DNA of 64,000 nucleotides from Butyrivibrio sp. (GCA_015056575.1 SVGA01000008.1:62001-126000); one strand, 5' to 3'. Numbered from the stretch's first letter, positions 9,951 through 18,612 are shown. The notes: generated by a model from the letters alone, not told the origin. Program-made: numbers and translations.

Positions 9951-9951
9951 C

Positions 9952-10686
9952 ATGGGCAGGATTTATGTTGTGGGCCTTGGTCCGGGCAAAGAAGAATATA
10001 TGACCTATGTGGCGGCAAAGGCTCTTGAAGAGTCTGAAGTTATCATAGGCTACACGGTATATATAGACCTTATTAAAGACCGTTATCCGGGAAAAGAACT
10101 TTTGACCACCGGTATGAGGCAGGAAAAGGAGAGGTGCAGTCTGTGCCTTTCAAATGCTCTTGAGGGAAAGACTGTGAGCCTTGTGTGCAGCGGGGACTCC
10201 GGAGTATACGGAATGGCTTCACTTATGCTGGAGATGGCAGAGGGAACGGAAGGCGTGGAAATCATTGTGATCCCGGGTATCACGGCAGCCCTTAGCGGAG
10301 GAGCGGTGCTGGGAGCTCCTCTTTCCCATGATTTCTGTGTTATAAGCTTAAGCGACCATTTAACACCCTGGGAACTTATCGAGAAAAGATTAAGGTGCGC
10401 CGCGGAGGGAGATTTTGCAATAGCTATCTACAATCCTTCAAGTAAGCTGAGAAAGGATTATTTAAAAAGAGCCTGTGATATACTGCTTGAAGTTATTGAA
10501 AAAGAGAGGGTATGCGGCCTTGTAAGGAATATAGGAAGAGACGATGAAAGCTATAATATATGTACCCTGGATGAACTTAAGGATATGCAGGTAGACATGT
10601 TCACCACGGTATTTATAGGAAATTCCGCTACAAAGGTGATAGACGGAAGACTTGTTACACCAAGAGGGTATCTTAAAAATGACTGA
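9952..10686 (+). CDS. cbiH: Cobalt-precorrin-3 C17-methyltransferase
   Basis: CbiH methylates C17 and drives ring contraction. The N-terminal IYVVGLGPGKEEYMT loop, SGDSGVYGMASLMLE and IPGITAALSGGAVLGAPLSHDFCVISLSD are the standard methyltransferase motifs. The 244-residue size matches stand-alone CbiH without the extra C-terminal iron-sulfur domain found in some relatives. The ATG lies 1 base after the cbiG stop, with AAGGAGA inside the cbiG end acting as ribosome binding site. The stop overlaps the start of the cbiJ-cbiET fusion. Confidence 0.95.
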   Translation: MGRIYVVGLGPGKEEYMTYVAAKALEESEVIIGYTVYIDLIKDRYPGKELLTTGMRQEKERCSLCLSNALEGKTVSLVCSGDSGVYGMASLMLEMAEGTEGVEIIVIPGITAALSGGAVLGAPLSHDFCVISLSDHLTPWELIEKRLRCAAEGDFAIAIYNPSSKLRKDYLKRACDILLEVIEKERVCGLVRNIGRDDESYNICTLDELKDMQVDMFTTVFIGNSATKVIDGRLVTPRGYLKND

Positions 10687-12742
10687 TGAAAGAAGAAAGG
10701 TTGTCATCTTCTCGGGAACCACCGAGGGACGAAACCTGTCAGAACAGCTGAATAGGAGAGGAATTCCCCACAGTGTCTTTGTTGCCACGGAATACGGGCA
10801 GATGATGCAGCCAAAGGGGGAGAACATTCTGGTGGAGGAAGGCAGGAAAGACGCCGCAGAAATCAGGGAAGCCATAAAGGATGCTTCTGTTGTGGCAGAT
10901 GCCACGCACCCCTATGCGGAGCTTGTTACGGATAACATCAGGGAGGCAGCGCAGGAACTTGGCGTAAGGCTTCTAAGGGTGGTAAGAGATGCGGATGATG
11001 GCAGCCTTGATCTTTCCGGAGTGACTTTTTTTGACTCCGCAAGTGAATGTGCAGCTGCTCTTTCCGGGATAAAAGGCAATATCCTTCTGACCACCGGTAG
11101 CAAGGAGCTGAAGGAGCTATGCGCCGGGATAGAAGATAAGGACAGGTTATATGTAAGGGTCCTTCCTTCTTTAGAGAGCATAAGACTCTGCGAAGACGCG
11201 GGAATAAGGAACGATAGGATCATAGCTCTTCAGGGGCCTTTTTCCCGGGAACTGAACGCAGCCCTTCTTCGCCAGTATCATATAGATGTTCTTGTAACCA
11301 AAGACTCGGGAAAGGCTGGGGGCTTTAATGAAAAGATCCTCTCCTGCGCAGATGAGAAGGTTAAGGTTTTCTGTATAAAAAGGCCAATGGAAAGCGGCGG
11401 AGTCAGCACCGCTTATGCTCTTGATGAGATCCTGAAAATTACAGGAAAGGAATTATATCAAAAGAGCCTTACCCTTAATATCATCGGAAATGGTATGGGT
11501 GATCGAAGGTGCCTTACCCTGGAGGCTGCGCAGGCACTGGAGGAATCCGATGTTGTCTTCGGTGCGGAAAGGCTGCTTGAGGGGATAAGAGATAAGGATA
11601 CCTATCCCTGCTACCTTTCGGAGGACATTGCAAAAGAACTGGATAAGATCCTTGCTGACAGGAATGAACTTAAGGCAGCAGTTCTTTTCTCGGGAGATAT
11701 AGGCTTCTTCAGCGGAGCAGAGAAGTTTGAAAAGGGAATAAAGGAATGGGCTCTTGCCAATAAGGCTTTGGTAAAGATTAAGATACAGCGGTTTCCGGGA
11801 ATATCCTCGGTGGCTTTTCTTGCGGCAAGGCTTTCCAAAAGCTACAGTGATGCGGATATCATAAGTCTCCACGGCAAAAACAGCGACAGAGATATCAGGC
11901 TGGCTTCAAAGAGAATAAGCGAAAGTGCAGGCGCATTTGTCCTTTTATCATCGGGAGGCGATGTTTCAAGGCTTCGAAGAGCTCTATCGGAAATTAAGGT
12001 TGAAGCTGTTGTTACCGTGGCCTCAAACCTCTCTTATGAAAATGAGACTATAGTGACTCTTTTACCGGAGGATGAGACTCCGGAATTTTCCAAGGGACTG
12101 TATGTGCTGTATATCAGCAATCCCTCCCCGAAAAAGAGATCTCTTTTCCCGACAATTGATGACGAGGAATTTATAAGAAACAAGACCCCCATGACCAAGG
12201 CCCTTATAAGGCATGAATGCGTAAGGCTTCTTGGGCTTAAGGAAGGGGATGTTCTTTATGATGTGGGAAGCGGCACCGGATCTGTGGCCATTGAGGCAGC
12301 AGGACTGTCGGACAGCCTCAAGGTCTTTTCCTTTGAAAAAAAGACTGAGGCTCTGGAGGTGCAAAGAGAGAATCTTGAAAAATTCAGCTGCGGCAATATT
12401 GCGCTCATAGAGGGAGAGGCCCCGGATACCTTTAAAGAGGCGGGGGAGGCTCCCGATGCGGTATTCATCGGAGGAAGCACAGGAAGACTTGGGGACATAC
12501 TTAAGGCTGTTAAGACCTGTGGCAAAAATGTGCGGGTGGTGATAACCGCCATAACCATGGAAACCATGAATGAGATATTAAGGCTTAAGGAAGACCCCGA
12601 TATCCGGGAACTTGATATTCAGCAGATAACCGGCAGCAGAGCAGAAAAGGCCGGTAATTACAACCTTATGAAGACTGACAATTCCGTGATGGTAGCCGCT
12701 TTTTGGATTGAGGCAAAGAATGGGAACAACACTGAAGAATAA
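10679..12742 (+). CDS. CbiJ-CbiE-CbiT triple fusion: cobalt-precorrin-6A reductase plus precorrin-7/6B methyltransferases
   Basis: Three enzymes share one 687-residue chain. Residues 1 to about 255 form a CbiJ reductase (FSGTTEGRNLSEQL, ADATHPYAELVTDNI, ALQGPFSRELN). A CbiE C5-methyltransferase follows from about residue 265 (LNIIGNGMGDRRCLTLEA, FSGDIGFFSGAEKF). A CbiT C15-methyltransferase/decarboxylase ends the protein (TPMTKALIRHECVRLLGL, YDVGSGTGSVAIEAA). CbiE-CbiT fusions (CobL) are common; adding CbiJ in front is less usual and puts three late steps together. The start at 10679 has AGAGGG upstream and overlaps cbiH by 8 bases; an in-frame start 27 bases earlier looks spurious. The end overlaps cbiA. 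Confidence 0.93.
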   Translation: MTDERRKVVIFSGTTEGRNLSEQLNRRGIPHSVFVATEYGQMMQPKGENILVEEGRKDAAEIREAIKDASVVADATHPYAELVTDNIREAAQELGVRLLRVVRDADDGSLDLSGVTFFDSASECAAALSGIKGNILLTTGSKELKELCAGIEDKDRLYVRVLPSLESIRLCEDAGIRNDRIIALQGPFSRELNAALLRQYHIDVLVTKDSGKAGGFNEKILSCADEKVKVFCIKRPMESGGVSTAYALDEILKITGKELYQKSLTLNIIGNGMGDRRCLTLEAAQALEESDVVFGAERLLEGIRDKDTYPCYLSEDIAKELDKILADRNELKAAVLFSGDIGFFSGAEKFEKGIKEWALANKALVKIKIQRFPGISSVAFLAARLSKSYSDADIISLHGKNSDRDIRLASKRISESAGAFVLLSSGGDVSRLRRALSEIKVEAVVTVASNLSYENETIVTLLPEDETPEFSKGLYVLYISNPSPKKRSLFPTIDDEEFIRNKTPMTKALIRHECVRLLGLKEGDVLYDVGSGTGSVAIEAAGLSDSLKVFSFEKKTEALEVQRENLEKFSCGNIALIEGEAPDTFKEAGEAPDAVFIGGSTGRLGDILKAVKTCGKNVRVVITAITMETMNEILRLKEDPDIRELDIQQITGSRAEKAGNYNLMKTDNSVMVAAFWIEAKNGNNTEE

Positions 12743-14132
12743 CAGAATAATGATCGCTGCTCCTAAAAGCGGAAGCGGTAAGACCCTGTTTACCTGCGGA
12801 CTCTTGAACCTTCTTAAGAGGAGCGGCAGGGATGTAACTTCCTTTAAGTGCGGACCGGATTATATCGATCCCATGTTCCACAAAAAAGTCCTTGGGATAT
12901 ACGGAGGTAATCTCGACACTTATTTTTGCGGACCGGGCGGTGTGAGAAGTATCCTTGGAGGGTGTGGTCATAAGTACGCCGTCATAGAGGGTGTTATGGG
13001 TGTCTATGACGGGCTTGGCGGACTGTCTCTTGAGGGCTCGTCCTATGATGCTGCCATGGCCACCGATACACCTATTATTCTTGTGGTGGATGCAAGAGGC
13101 GCAGGAAGAACAATCCTGTCCACTGTTAAAGGGATCCTGTCCGATGATGAGAAAAGGCTTATCAAAGGGATAATCCTCAATAAGGTGAGCGGTTCTTTTT
13201 ATGAAAGACTTAAAACTGCTGCTGAAGAAAGCCTTGGCAAAGCCGGATTTGACGTGAAAATCCTTGGATACCTGCCGAAACTTGAGAGCGTAAATATTGA
13301 TTCTAGGCACCTGGGACTTATGATGCCGGGGGAAGTAGACTCCATCCGGGAAAAGATAGATCTTTTGTCCGACACTATTGATAAATACTGTGAGGTTGGA
13401 GAAATACTTTCCATAATGGAGGGAGCAGAAAGAATCCTAGTTGAAGGCGGAAAAGCTCATGGCGATGGGGCGGATCAGCCTGTGCAGGAAAGTAATCCCA
13501 TAAAACTTGCGGTAGCCATGGATGATGCCTTTTGCTTTTACTATAAAGAGAACCTTAAGGCTCTTGAGGGCCTTGGAGCTAAGCTTTGCTTCTTTTCACC
13601 GCTTAAGGATGAGAAGCTGCCTGAGGGGACAGCAGGAATCTATATCGGAGGCGGGTATCCTGAGCTGCACCTGAAGGAGCTTGAAGAGAACGAGAGCATG
13701 AGAAAATCCATAAAAGATGCCATAGACAGCGGAACTCCGACAATTGCAGAATGCGGAGGCTTTATGTACCTTCACGAATCCATCAGGGATGAAGAGGGAA
13801 GGGAGCGCAGTATGGTTGGTGCCGTAAATGGCAGCTGCAGTAAACAGGATCATCTTGTGAGATTCGGATATGTGGAGCTTGATGACAAAGGAGGGGCCGC
13901 AGAAGGCTCTTTTGCCAGAACTCTGAAAGGTATGCGGGGCCATGAGTTCCACTACTATGACAGTACCGATAACGGAAGTGACATGATAGTCCGTAAGGCG
14001 GGATCAGCTTTATGCTGGGATGCCATGCATGTGAGGAAGGGGCAGGTTTTCGGTTTTCCTCATATGTACTTCCCGTCGGCTCCGGAATTTGCCGGAGAGT
14101 TTGTAAAGGTGATGAGAGATGGAAGAGGATAA
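12720..14132 (+). CDS. cbiA: Cobyrinate a,c-diamide synthase
   Basis: CbiA amidates the a and c carboxylates of cobyrinic acid using glutamine and ATP. The N-terminal domain carries the P-loop APKSGSGKTLF near residue 14 and KCGPDYIDPMFH. The C-terminal amidotransferase domain has GGGYPELHL, the nucleophile Cys in AECGGFMYLHES and the His in GHEFHYYDS. The 470-residue length is normal. I chose ATG 12720, preceded by GAGG six bases upstream, over an in-frame TTG at 12708. It overlaps the fusion gene by 23 bases and the following small gene by 14 bases. Confidence 0.96.
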   Translation: MGTTLKNNRIMIAAPKSGSGKTLFTCGLLNLLKRSGRDVTSFKCGPDYIDPMFHKKVLGIYGGNLDTYFCGPGGVRSILGGCGHKYAVIEGVMGVYDGLGGLSLEGSSYDAAMATDTPIILVVDARGAGRTILSTVKGILSDDEKRLIKGIILNKVSGSFYERLKTAAEESLGKAGFDVKILGYLPKLESVNIDSRHLGLMMPGEVDSIREKIDLLSDTIDKYCEVGEILSIMEGAERILVEGGKAHGDGADQPVQESNPIKLAVAMDDAFCFYYKENLKALEGLGAKLCFFSPLKDEKLPEGTAGIYIGGGYPELHLKELEENESMRKSIKDAIDSGTPTIAECGGFMYLHESIRDEEGRERSMVGAVNGSCSKQDHLVRFGYVELDDKGGAAEGSFARTLKGMRGHEFHYYDSTDNGSDMIVRKAGSALCWDAMHVRKGQVFGFPHMYFPSAPEFAGEFVKVMRDGRG

Positions 14133-14376
14133 ATATCTAAATTCAAGCAGGTACTTCGAAAACAGGCAGTGTAAAAGCTATCCCTGTCATAAGGGAGATG
14201 GCCACATAAACTGCCTTTTCTGTTTCTGCCCGCTTTATCATATGGAAAACTGTCCGGGAAATTATAAGATGATCGAAAAGGACGGAAAGTCCATCAAAAG
14301 CTGCATAGATTGTAGATTTCCACACGAACCCCAAAACTACGACAAGATAATGAAAATACTGAAAAAGAACCTGTAA
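14119..14376 (+). CDS. Cysteine-rich small protein at the end of the cobalamin operon
   Basis: This 85-residue protein has eight Cys residues, including CLFCFCPLYHMENC and SCIDCRFPHE, which look like a metal-binding knuckle or iron-sulfur site. It resembles a small Cys-rich domain family that I recall being associated with cobalamin genes in anaerobes, but its function is not established. The start lies 14 bases inside the end of cbiA and follows GAGATGG, so it is translated as part of the operon. A hairpin ends the operon 10 bases after the stop. A role in metal handling is only an inference. Confidence 0.75.
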   Translation: MEEDKYLNSSRYFENRQCKSYPCHKGDGHINCLFCFCPLYHMENCPGNYKMIEKDGKSIKSCIDCRFPHEPQNYDKIMKILKKNL

Positions 14377-14386
14377 AAGAAAAATT

Positions 14387-14416
14387 GCCGGTGCATTGGC
14401 AAGATGCACCGGCTTT
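14387..14416 (+). terminator. Likely terminator of the cobalamin operon
   Basis: A perfect 10-base-pair stem (GCCGGTGCAT at 14387-14396 and its complement at 14404-14413) with a 7-base loop is followed by only three T residues. The weak T-run means termination may be partial or protein-assisted. Confidence 0.6.
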
Positions 14417-14433
14417 GTAGGTAGGAGATTTAC

Positions 14434-14469
14434 TATGACTATGATCGTCAAGGTAGTTAGCTTTTGCTA
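14434..14469 (+). other. Possible 11-residue leader peptide
   Basis: An ATG at 14434 with AGGAG nine bases upstream opens a very short frame (MTMIVKVVSFC) that stops at 14467-14469, inside the first of two palindromes. It has good initiation signals but no support beyond that. It could be a leader peptide, a decayed gene remnant or chance. Confidence 0.25.
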
Positions 14470-14494
14470 ACAAAGTTATATTAGCATACGCTAA
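14456..14494. promoter_or_regulatory. Tandem palindromes GTTAGC-N4-GCTAAC upstream of the PurF-like gene
   Basis: Two near-identical dyads, GTTAGC-TTTT-GCTAAC (14456-14471) and TTAGC-ATAC-GCTAA (14481-14494), have centres 24 bases apart. That is slightly more than two helical turns, as expected for a dimeric repressor binding twice. The shape recalls sites of metal-responsive DtxR-type regulators, but this is inference. The sites lie 110-150 bases before the PurF-like gene. Confidence 0.5.
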
Positions 14495-14606
14495 CAACTA
14501 ATGCAAGCATTTTTTAAAAAATTTTTTTCAATTTGTTCCCCAATATGTGGTATTATAGGTTTCGTATTGATTTACAGTATTTTCTAATAATATCTGGAGG
14601 ACTCGT

Positions 14607-16028
14607 ATGGGCGGATTTTTCGGGGTAGCATCAAGAGAAAGTGCGGTATTTGATCTGTTTTACGGTACCGATTATCATTCTCATCTTGGCACACGTCGTG
14701 CCGGACTTGCAGTTTATGACAGGAAGAAAGGGTTTGATCGTTCGATCCACAATATTGAGAGATCCTATTTCAGACCCAAGTTTGAAGAAGACATGATGAA
14801 GATGGAGGGACATCTGGGAATCGGATGTATTTCGGACTATGAGCCGCAGCCTCTTATCGTAAGATCTCATCATGGTACTTACGCCATCACCACGGTGGGC
14901 AAGATCAACAACATCGAGGAGATCACAAACAAGCTTTTTGCTGATAACCGTTCCCATTTCCTTGAGATGAGCGGTGGAGATATCAATCCCACAGAGTTGG
15001 TGGCCTCTATCATCAACCAGAAGGTTACCATTGTAGAAGGAATAAGATATGCCCAGGAGATCATAAAGGGGTCAATGTCCCTTCTTCTTATGACTCCTGA
15101 AGGCATTTATGCAGCAAGAGACAAGATGGGAAGAACTCCTGTAGCCATCGGACACAAGGATGAAGGCTACTGCGTATGTTTTGAGAGCTTTTCCTACCTT
15201 AATCTGGGGTATGCCTCCGACAGGGAACTTGGCCCCGGAGAGATAGCCTTTATCACCCCTGAGAGCGTGGAGATAGTAGCTCCCGCCTTTGACGATATGA
15301 GGATCTGTACCTTCCTTTGGATATACTACGGATTCCCTGCTTCTACCTATGAGGGCCTTAGCGTTGAGAGAATGAGATATGCCTGCGGAGGAAAGCTGGC
15401 TCAGCGTGATCTTCAAAGAGGGCTGCATCCTGACATGGTTGCCGGAGTGCCTGATTCCGGTGTTGCTCATGCCATTGGATATTCAAATACTTCAGGAATT
15501 CCCTATTCAAGACCATTTGTAAAATATACACCCACCTGGCCAAGGTCATTTATGCCCACAATGCAGTCACGCCGTGACCTTATAGCCAAGATGAAGCTTC
15601 TTCCCGTCAATCAGCTGATAAACAACAAGAGCCTTCTTCTTATAGACGATTCAATTGTAAGGGGAACACAGCTGAGGGAGACCACAGAGTTTTTATATAA
15701 GAGCGGAGCAAGAGAGGTCCATATAAGACCCGCCTGTCCGCCCCTTATCTACGGTTGCAAGTACCTTAATTTCTCCCGCTCCAACACCGAGATGGAGCTG
15801 ATAACCAGGAGAGTTATCGAAAGACTTGAGGGATATCCGTCCCCCAATGAAGAAACGGTAAGAAAGTATACGGATCCGGATTCACCTCAGTATGAAGCCA
15901 TGCTTGAGGAAATCCGCAAGGAGCTGAATTTCACATCACTTCATTATCATCGTCTTGATGATATGGTGGAGGCAATCCCCCTTGAACCCTGCAAGCTCTG
16001 CACCTATTGCTGGAGCGGCAAGGAGTGA
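14607..16028 (+). CDS. PurF-like amidophosphoribosyltransferase homologue lacking the N-terminal Cys
   Basis: The 473-residue protein has the two-domain layout of glutamine PRPP amidotransferase. The N-terminal Ntn-type glutaminase-like domain spans about residues 1-230. The phosphoribosyltransferase domain has the PRPP motif LLIDDSIVRGTQLRET near residue 345. A true PurF begins, after processing, with a catalytic Cys (CGIFG). Here the chain begins MGGFFGVAS, so the nucleophile is missing although the fold seems preserved. It also ends with a CKLCTYC cluster. It may use ammonia, be regulatory, or have another substrate. The start has a TGGAGGA site. It stands alone, not in a purine operon. 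Confidence 0.8.
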   Translation: MGGFFGVASRESAVFDLFYGTDYHSHLGTRRAGLAVYDRKKGFDRSIHNIERSYFRPKFEEDMMKMEGHLGIGCISDYEPQPLIVRSHHGTYAITTVGKINNIEEITNKLFADNRSHFLEMSGGDINPTELVASIINQKVTIVEGIRYAQEIIKGSMSLLLMTPEGIYAARDKMGRTPVAIGHKDEGYCVCFESFSYLNLGYASDRELGPGEIAFITPESVEIVAPAFDDMRICTFLWIYYGFPASTYEGLSVERMRYACGGKLAQRDLQRGLHPDMVAGVPDSGVAHAIGYSNTSGIPYSRPFVKYTPTWPRSFMPTMQSRRDLIAKMKLLPVNQLINNKSLLLIDDSIVRGTQLRETTEFLYKSGAREVHIRPACPPLIYGCKYLNFSRSNTEMELITRRVIERLEGYPSPNEETVRKYTDPDSPQYEAMLEEIRKELNFTSLHYHRLDDMVEAIPLEPCKLCTYCWSGKE

Positions 16029-16031
16029 TCC

Positions 16032-16811
16032 TTAGCCAAGAGCCACATCAAGGGCCATCATAAGAGTAAAACCAAGGGCGAACATGATAACTCCGATGTT
16101 AGAATGTTCGCCTTCTGACATCTCGGGAATAAGCTCTTCAACAACAACATACATCATTGCTCCCGCCGCAAAAGACAGAAGATAGGGCATTGCCGGGGTG
16201 ATGATACTTGTGAAAAGAATAGTGATAAAAGCCCCAATGGGCTCAACTGCGCCGGACAGAACGCCATCAATAAAGGCTCTGAGCCGGCTTTTTCCGTTGG
16301 CATGAAGGGGCATGGAGATAATGGCACCCTCGGGAAAGTTCTGAACAGCGATACCGATGGCCAGAGCCAGAGCACCGCCTGCGGTTATTTTAGCAGAACC
16401 TGCGATGATACCGGCAAAGACAACACCAACCGCCATTCCCTCGGGAATGTTGTGCAGTGTGACCGCCAGCAGCATCATTGTGGTTTTCTTCAGATTACTT
16501 TTGGGACCTTCGGCTTCCTCAGCATTCATGTGAAGATGGGGTATCACCATATCAAGAAGCAGCAGGAAAAGTATACCGCCCCAGAAGCCCACAGCAGCCG
16601 GGATAAAGGAAAGACTTCCCATATCTGAGGACTGCTCCATGGCCGGGATGATAAGGCTCCAGATGGAGGCTGCCACCATCACACCGCTGGCAAAGCCGGT
16701 GAGGGCACGCTGAACCATGAAGTTAAGCTCTTTTTTCATGAACAGTACGCAGGCTGAACCAGCTGCAGTACCTATAAACGGGATCATAAGTCCCAGGACT
16801 ATATTGGTCAT
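16032..16811 (-). CDS. ZIP family metal transporter
   Basis: A 259-residue protein with about eight membrane helices. The key helices carry metal-ligand motifs typical of ZIP/GufA-type permeases: VTLHNIPEGMAVG in helix 4 and GIAVQNFPEGAIIS in helix 5. A His/Glu-rich loop (HLHMNAEEAEG) sits between helices 3 and 4. It probably imports zinc or another divalent metal down its gradient. The gene is convergent with the PurF-like gene, only 3 bases apart at their ends, with no hairpin between them. It follows the YitT-type gene by 45 bases and may be co-transcribed with it. Confidence 0.93.
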   Translation of the reverse strand: MTNIVLGLMIPFIGTAAGSACVLFMKKELNFMVQRALTGFASGVMVAASIWSLIIPAMEQSSDMGSLSFIPAAVGFWGGILFLLLLDMVIPHLHMNAEEAEGPKSNLKKTTMMLLAVTLHNIPEGMAVGVVFAGIIAGSAKITAGGALALAIGIAVQNFPEGAIISMPLHANGKSRLRAFIDGVLSGAVEPIGAFITILFTSIITPAMPYLLSFAAGAMMYVVVEELIPEMSEGEHSNIGVIMFALGFTLMMALDVALG

Positions 16812-16856
16812 ATCGTATTCGTCCTTTCTCAGGGGTTTTTAGTATGCTTATAAGGG

Positions 16857-17738
16857 TCAGTCTCTTGGCCTTGTGTAGAAGTTGCCCATGATCTCTTCGG
16901 TCCTTATGGAATTGATAAAGGCATTGGGATCGATCTCTCTTATCTTGGGTATCAGCTTTCTGGTATCCGCCGCGCTGACGATGGAGTAGACGATCTTCTT
17001 GTTTCTGTGGGCAAAAGAACCTTCACCGTCAATAAGGGTTGCGCCGTGGCCGCAGGTTGCATAGATCATGGAGCATACCCTGTCGGGCATGTCGGTTATG
17101 ATAAACAGTGTCTTTTGCTGATAAGTTCTGTAAAGAACGTGCAGAGCCTGGGTTGATACATACTGGAATATCATGGAATACAGAGCCTTGTCCCAACCAA
17201 ACAGGTAACCTGCGATGCCGAGGATCACGATGTTGCCGGCAAGGATATAGGGAAAGGCATCGATCCCTTTTTTCTGGGAAAGATAGATGGAGATGAAATC
17301 CGTTCCTCCGCTGGTGGCATCCACCTTAAGACACATGGTGATGGCAACCGCATTGAAAATACCGCCGAATACCGCTGCAAGGAGCGGGTCGTTTGTAAGG
17401 GAATAGTTGGGAAGAAGGTCAACGAAAAAGCCGCAGGCAAGCACCATGATAAGGGAGAAACTGGTGAATTTTTTGCCTATGTAGCGAAAACCCATATATA
17501 CCGGAAAGGCATTCATGAGAATGTTAACGGGAGTATATGGGAGGTTGATCTCAAAGTACTTGAGGGCGATACGCCGGATGATAATGGTAAGACCTGTGGC
17601 ACCGCCCGGGTAGAGGCCGCCGGCATTGACAAAGGAATTTATATTTGTAGCCATAAGAAACGCGGCAAGAAGTACCACCACAAGACGGACCGCATCTCTT
17701 TCAAGCATTTCTTTAATATTCTGCTGATTGCTGTTCAT
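16857..17738 (-). CDS. YitT family membrane protein (DUF161/DUF2179)
   Basis: The 293-residue protein has five to six membrane helices, with the family motifs ATNINSFVNAGGLYPGGATGLT near residue 40 and DATSGGTDFISIYLSQKKG near residue 145. A soluble C-terminal DUF2179-type domain follows (KTLFIITDMPDRV, GHGATLIDGEGSF). The function of the family is unknown; transport has been proposed. I placed the start at 17738, which has AGGGG eight bases upstream. A longer in-frame start at 17768 adds ten residues without a binding site. The gene lies between the AP2-like gene and the ZIP gene on the same strand. Confidence 0.9.
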   Translation of the reverse strand: MNSNQQNIKEMLERDAVRLVVVLLAAFLMATNINSFVNAGGLYPGGATGLTIIIRRIALKYFEINLPYTPVNILMNAFPVYMGFRYIGKKFTSFSLIMVLACGFFVDLLPNYSLTNDPLLAAVFGGIFNAVAITMCLKVDATSGGTDFISIYLSQKKGIDAFPYILAGNIVILGIAGYLFGWDKALYSMIFQYVSTQALHVLYRTYQQKTLFIITDMPDRVCSMIYATCGHGATLIDGEGSFAHRNKKIVYSIVSAADTRKLIPKIREIDPNAFINSIRTEEIMGNFYTRPRD

Positions 17739-17792
17739 AAGATTATCCCCTGTCACAAATTGATGCATATTTATGCCTTAAGTATACACCAT

Positions 17793-18587
17793 TTACCTAA
17801 GTTCGTATATTTTCGGCGATATCTTAAGCCGCATATATATGTCCGCATGTTGGGATGGGGAAAGGTCCTCCACATAGTTTTGCTGAAAGTTCTTTTCTAT
17901 GCCGTTTTTTATAAGGATATCCGCGGCCTTGTTGTAGGCTATGGCTGCCTCAGCCTCGGTATTGTAGCTGCCGATCACATAGTTGCTTTTTATGTGGATG
18001 ACCGCTTTATATTTAAGGAATCCTTTTTCGGCATACTGCCTTACGCCGCGGTATCTGTTGAGGATGATGATATTCTCATAGCGAAAGTCCGTGGGGTCAT
18101 CGTTGGCAAAGCGGTAATCCCTCCCCTCCACGGCGTAGCTCTTGATTCCGTAGCGCTGAAGGATAGAAACCTGGCTTCCGTAGTCTGCCACAAAAAGGTG
18201 GGACCCACGCTGCATTATCTTGTGGGAGGAGTAGTAGAAGAGGTCTTCAATATCGAATTTAAGGGGCTTTGAGGGGGACAGATAATATAGGAAATATTTC
18301 TTTTCCAGATAAATGGGGGTGGATATATACATGCCCTTGTCTCTGAAATTCACAAGGCTCACCACCTTATCGAAGGACAGCGCCATACCGGCCTTGAAGG
18401 ATCCCAAGGTAAAAGAGTCATCGTCAAGGATCTTCGCAGCTTCTTTATAGGCCTTTGAAGCTCTGCCGATCTTTTCGTAGCTTCCAAGGGCAATATGCTT
18501 GCCGTTATAGGTGATGGAAGCTCTGTAGGATGGTGTCCCGTCCTTTAGAGCCGTGGTATATACACCAATTACTTTTTTTTGATTCAT
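17793..18587 (-). CDS. Double AP2-like DNA-binding protein with a degenerate HNH-like centre
   Basis: The 264-residue protein shows two copies of an AP2/integrase-type DNA-binding pattern. One is at residues 5-55 (GVYTTALKDGTPSYRASITY ending GSYEKIGRASKAYKEAAKIL). The other is at about 190-230 (YKAVIHIKSNYVIGSYNTEAEAAIAYNKAADIL). Between them, YRFANDDPTDFRYENIIIL resembles the second half of an HNH homing-endonuclease motif (D-x-R-xx-N-[IL]), but the catalytic His residues of that motif are absent. It looks like a homing-endonuclease relative that has lost cutting activity and may now bind DNA as a regulator. GGGGG precedes the ATG. Neighbours give no function. Confidence 0.65.
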   Translation of the reverse strand: MNQKKVIGVYTTALKDGTPSYRASITYNGKHIALGSYEKIGRASKAYKEAAKILDDDSFTLGSFKAGMALSFDKVVSLVNFRDKGMYISTPIYLEKKYFLYYLSPSKPLKFDIEDLFYYSSHKIMQRGSHLFVADYGSQVSILQRYGIKSYAVEGRDYRFANDDPTDFRYENIIILNRYRGVRQYAEKGFLKYKAVIHIKSNYVIGSYNTEAEAAIAYNKAADILIKNGIEKNFQQNYVEDLSPSQHADIYMRLKISPKIYELR

Positions 18588-18612
18588 TTTTCCCCCAAAA
18601 TGAGCTGTATTA

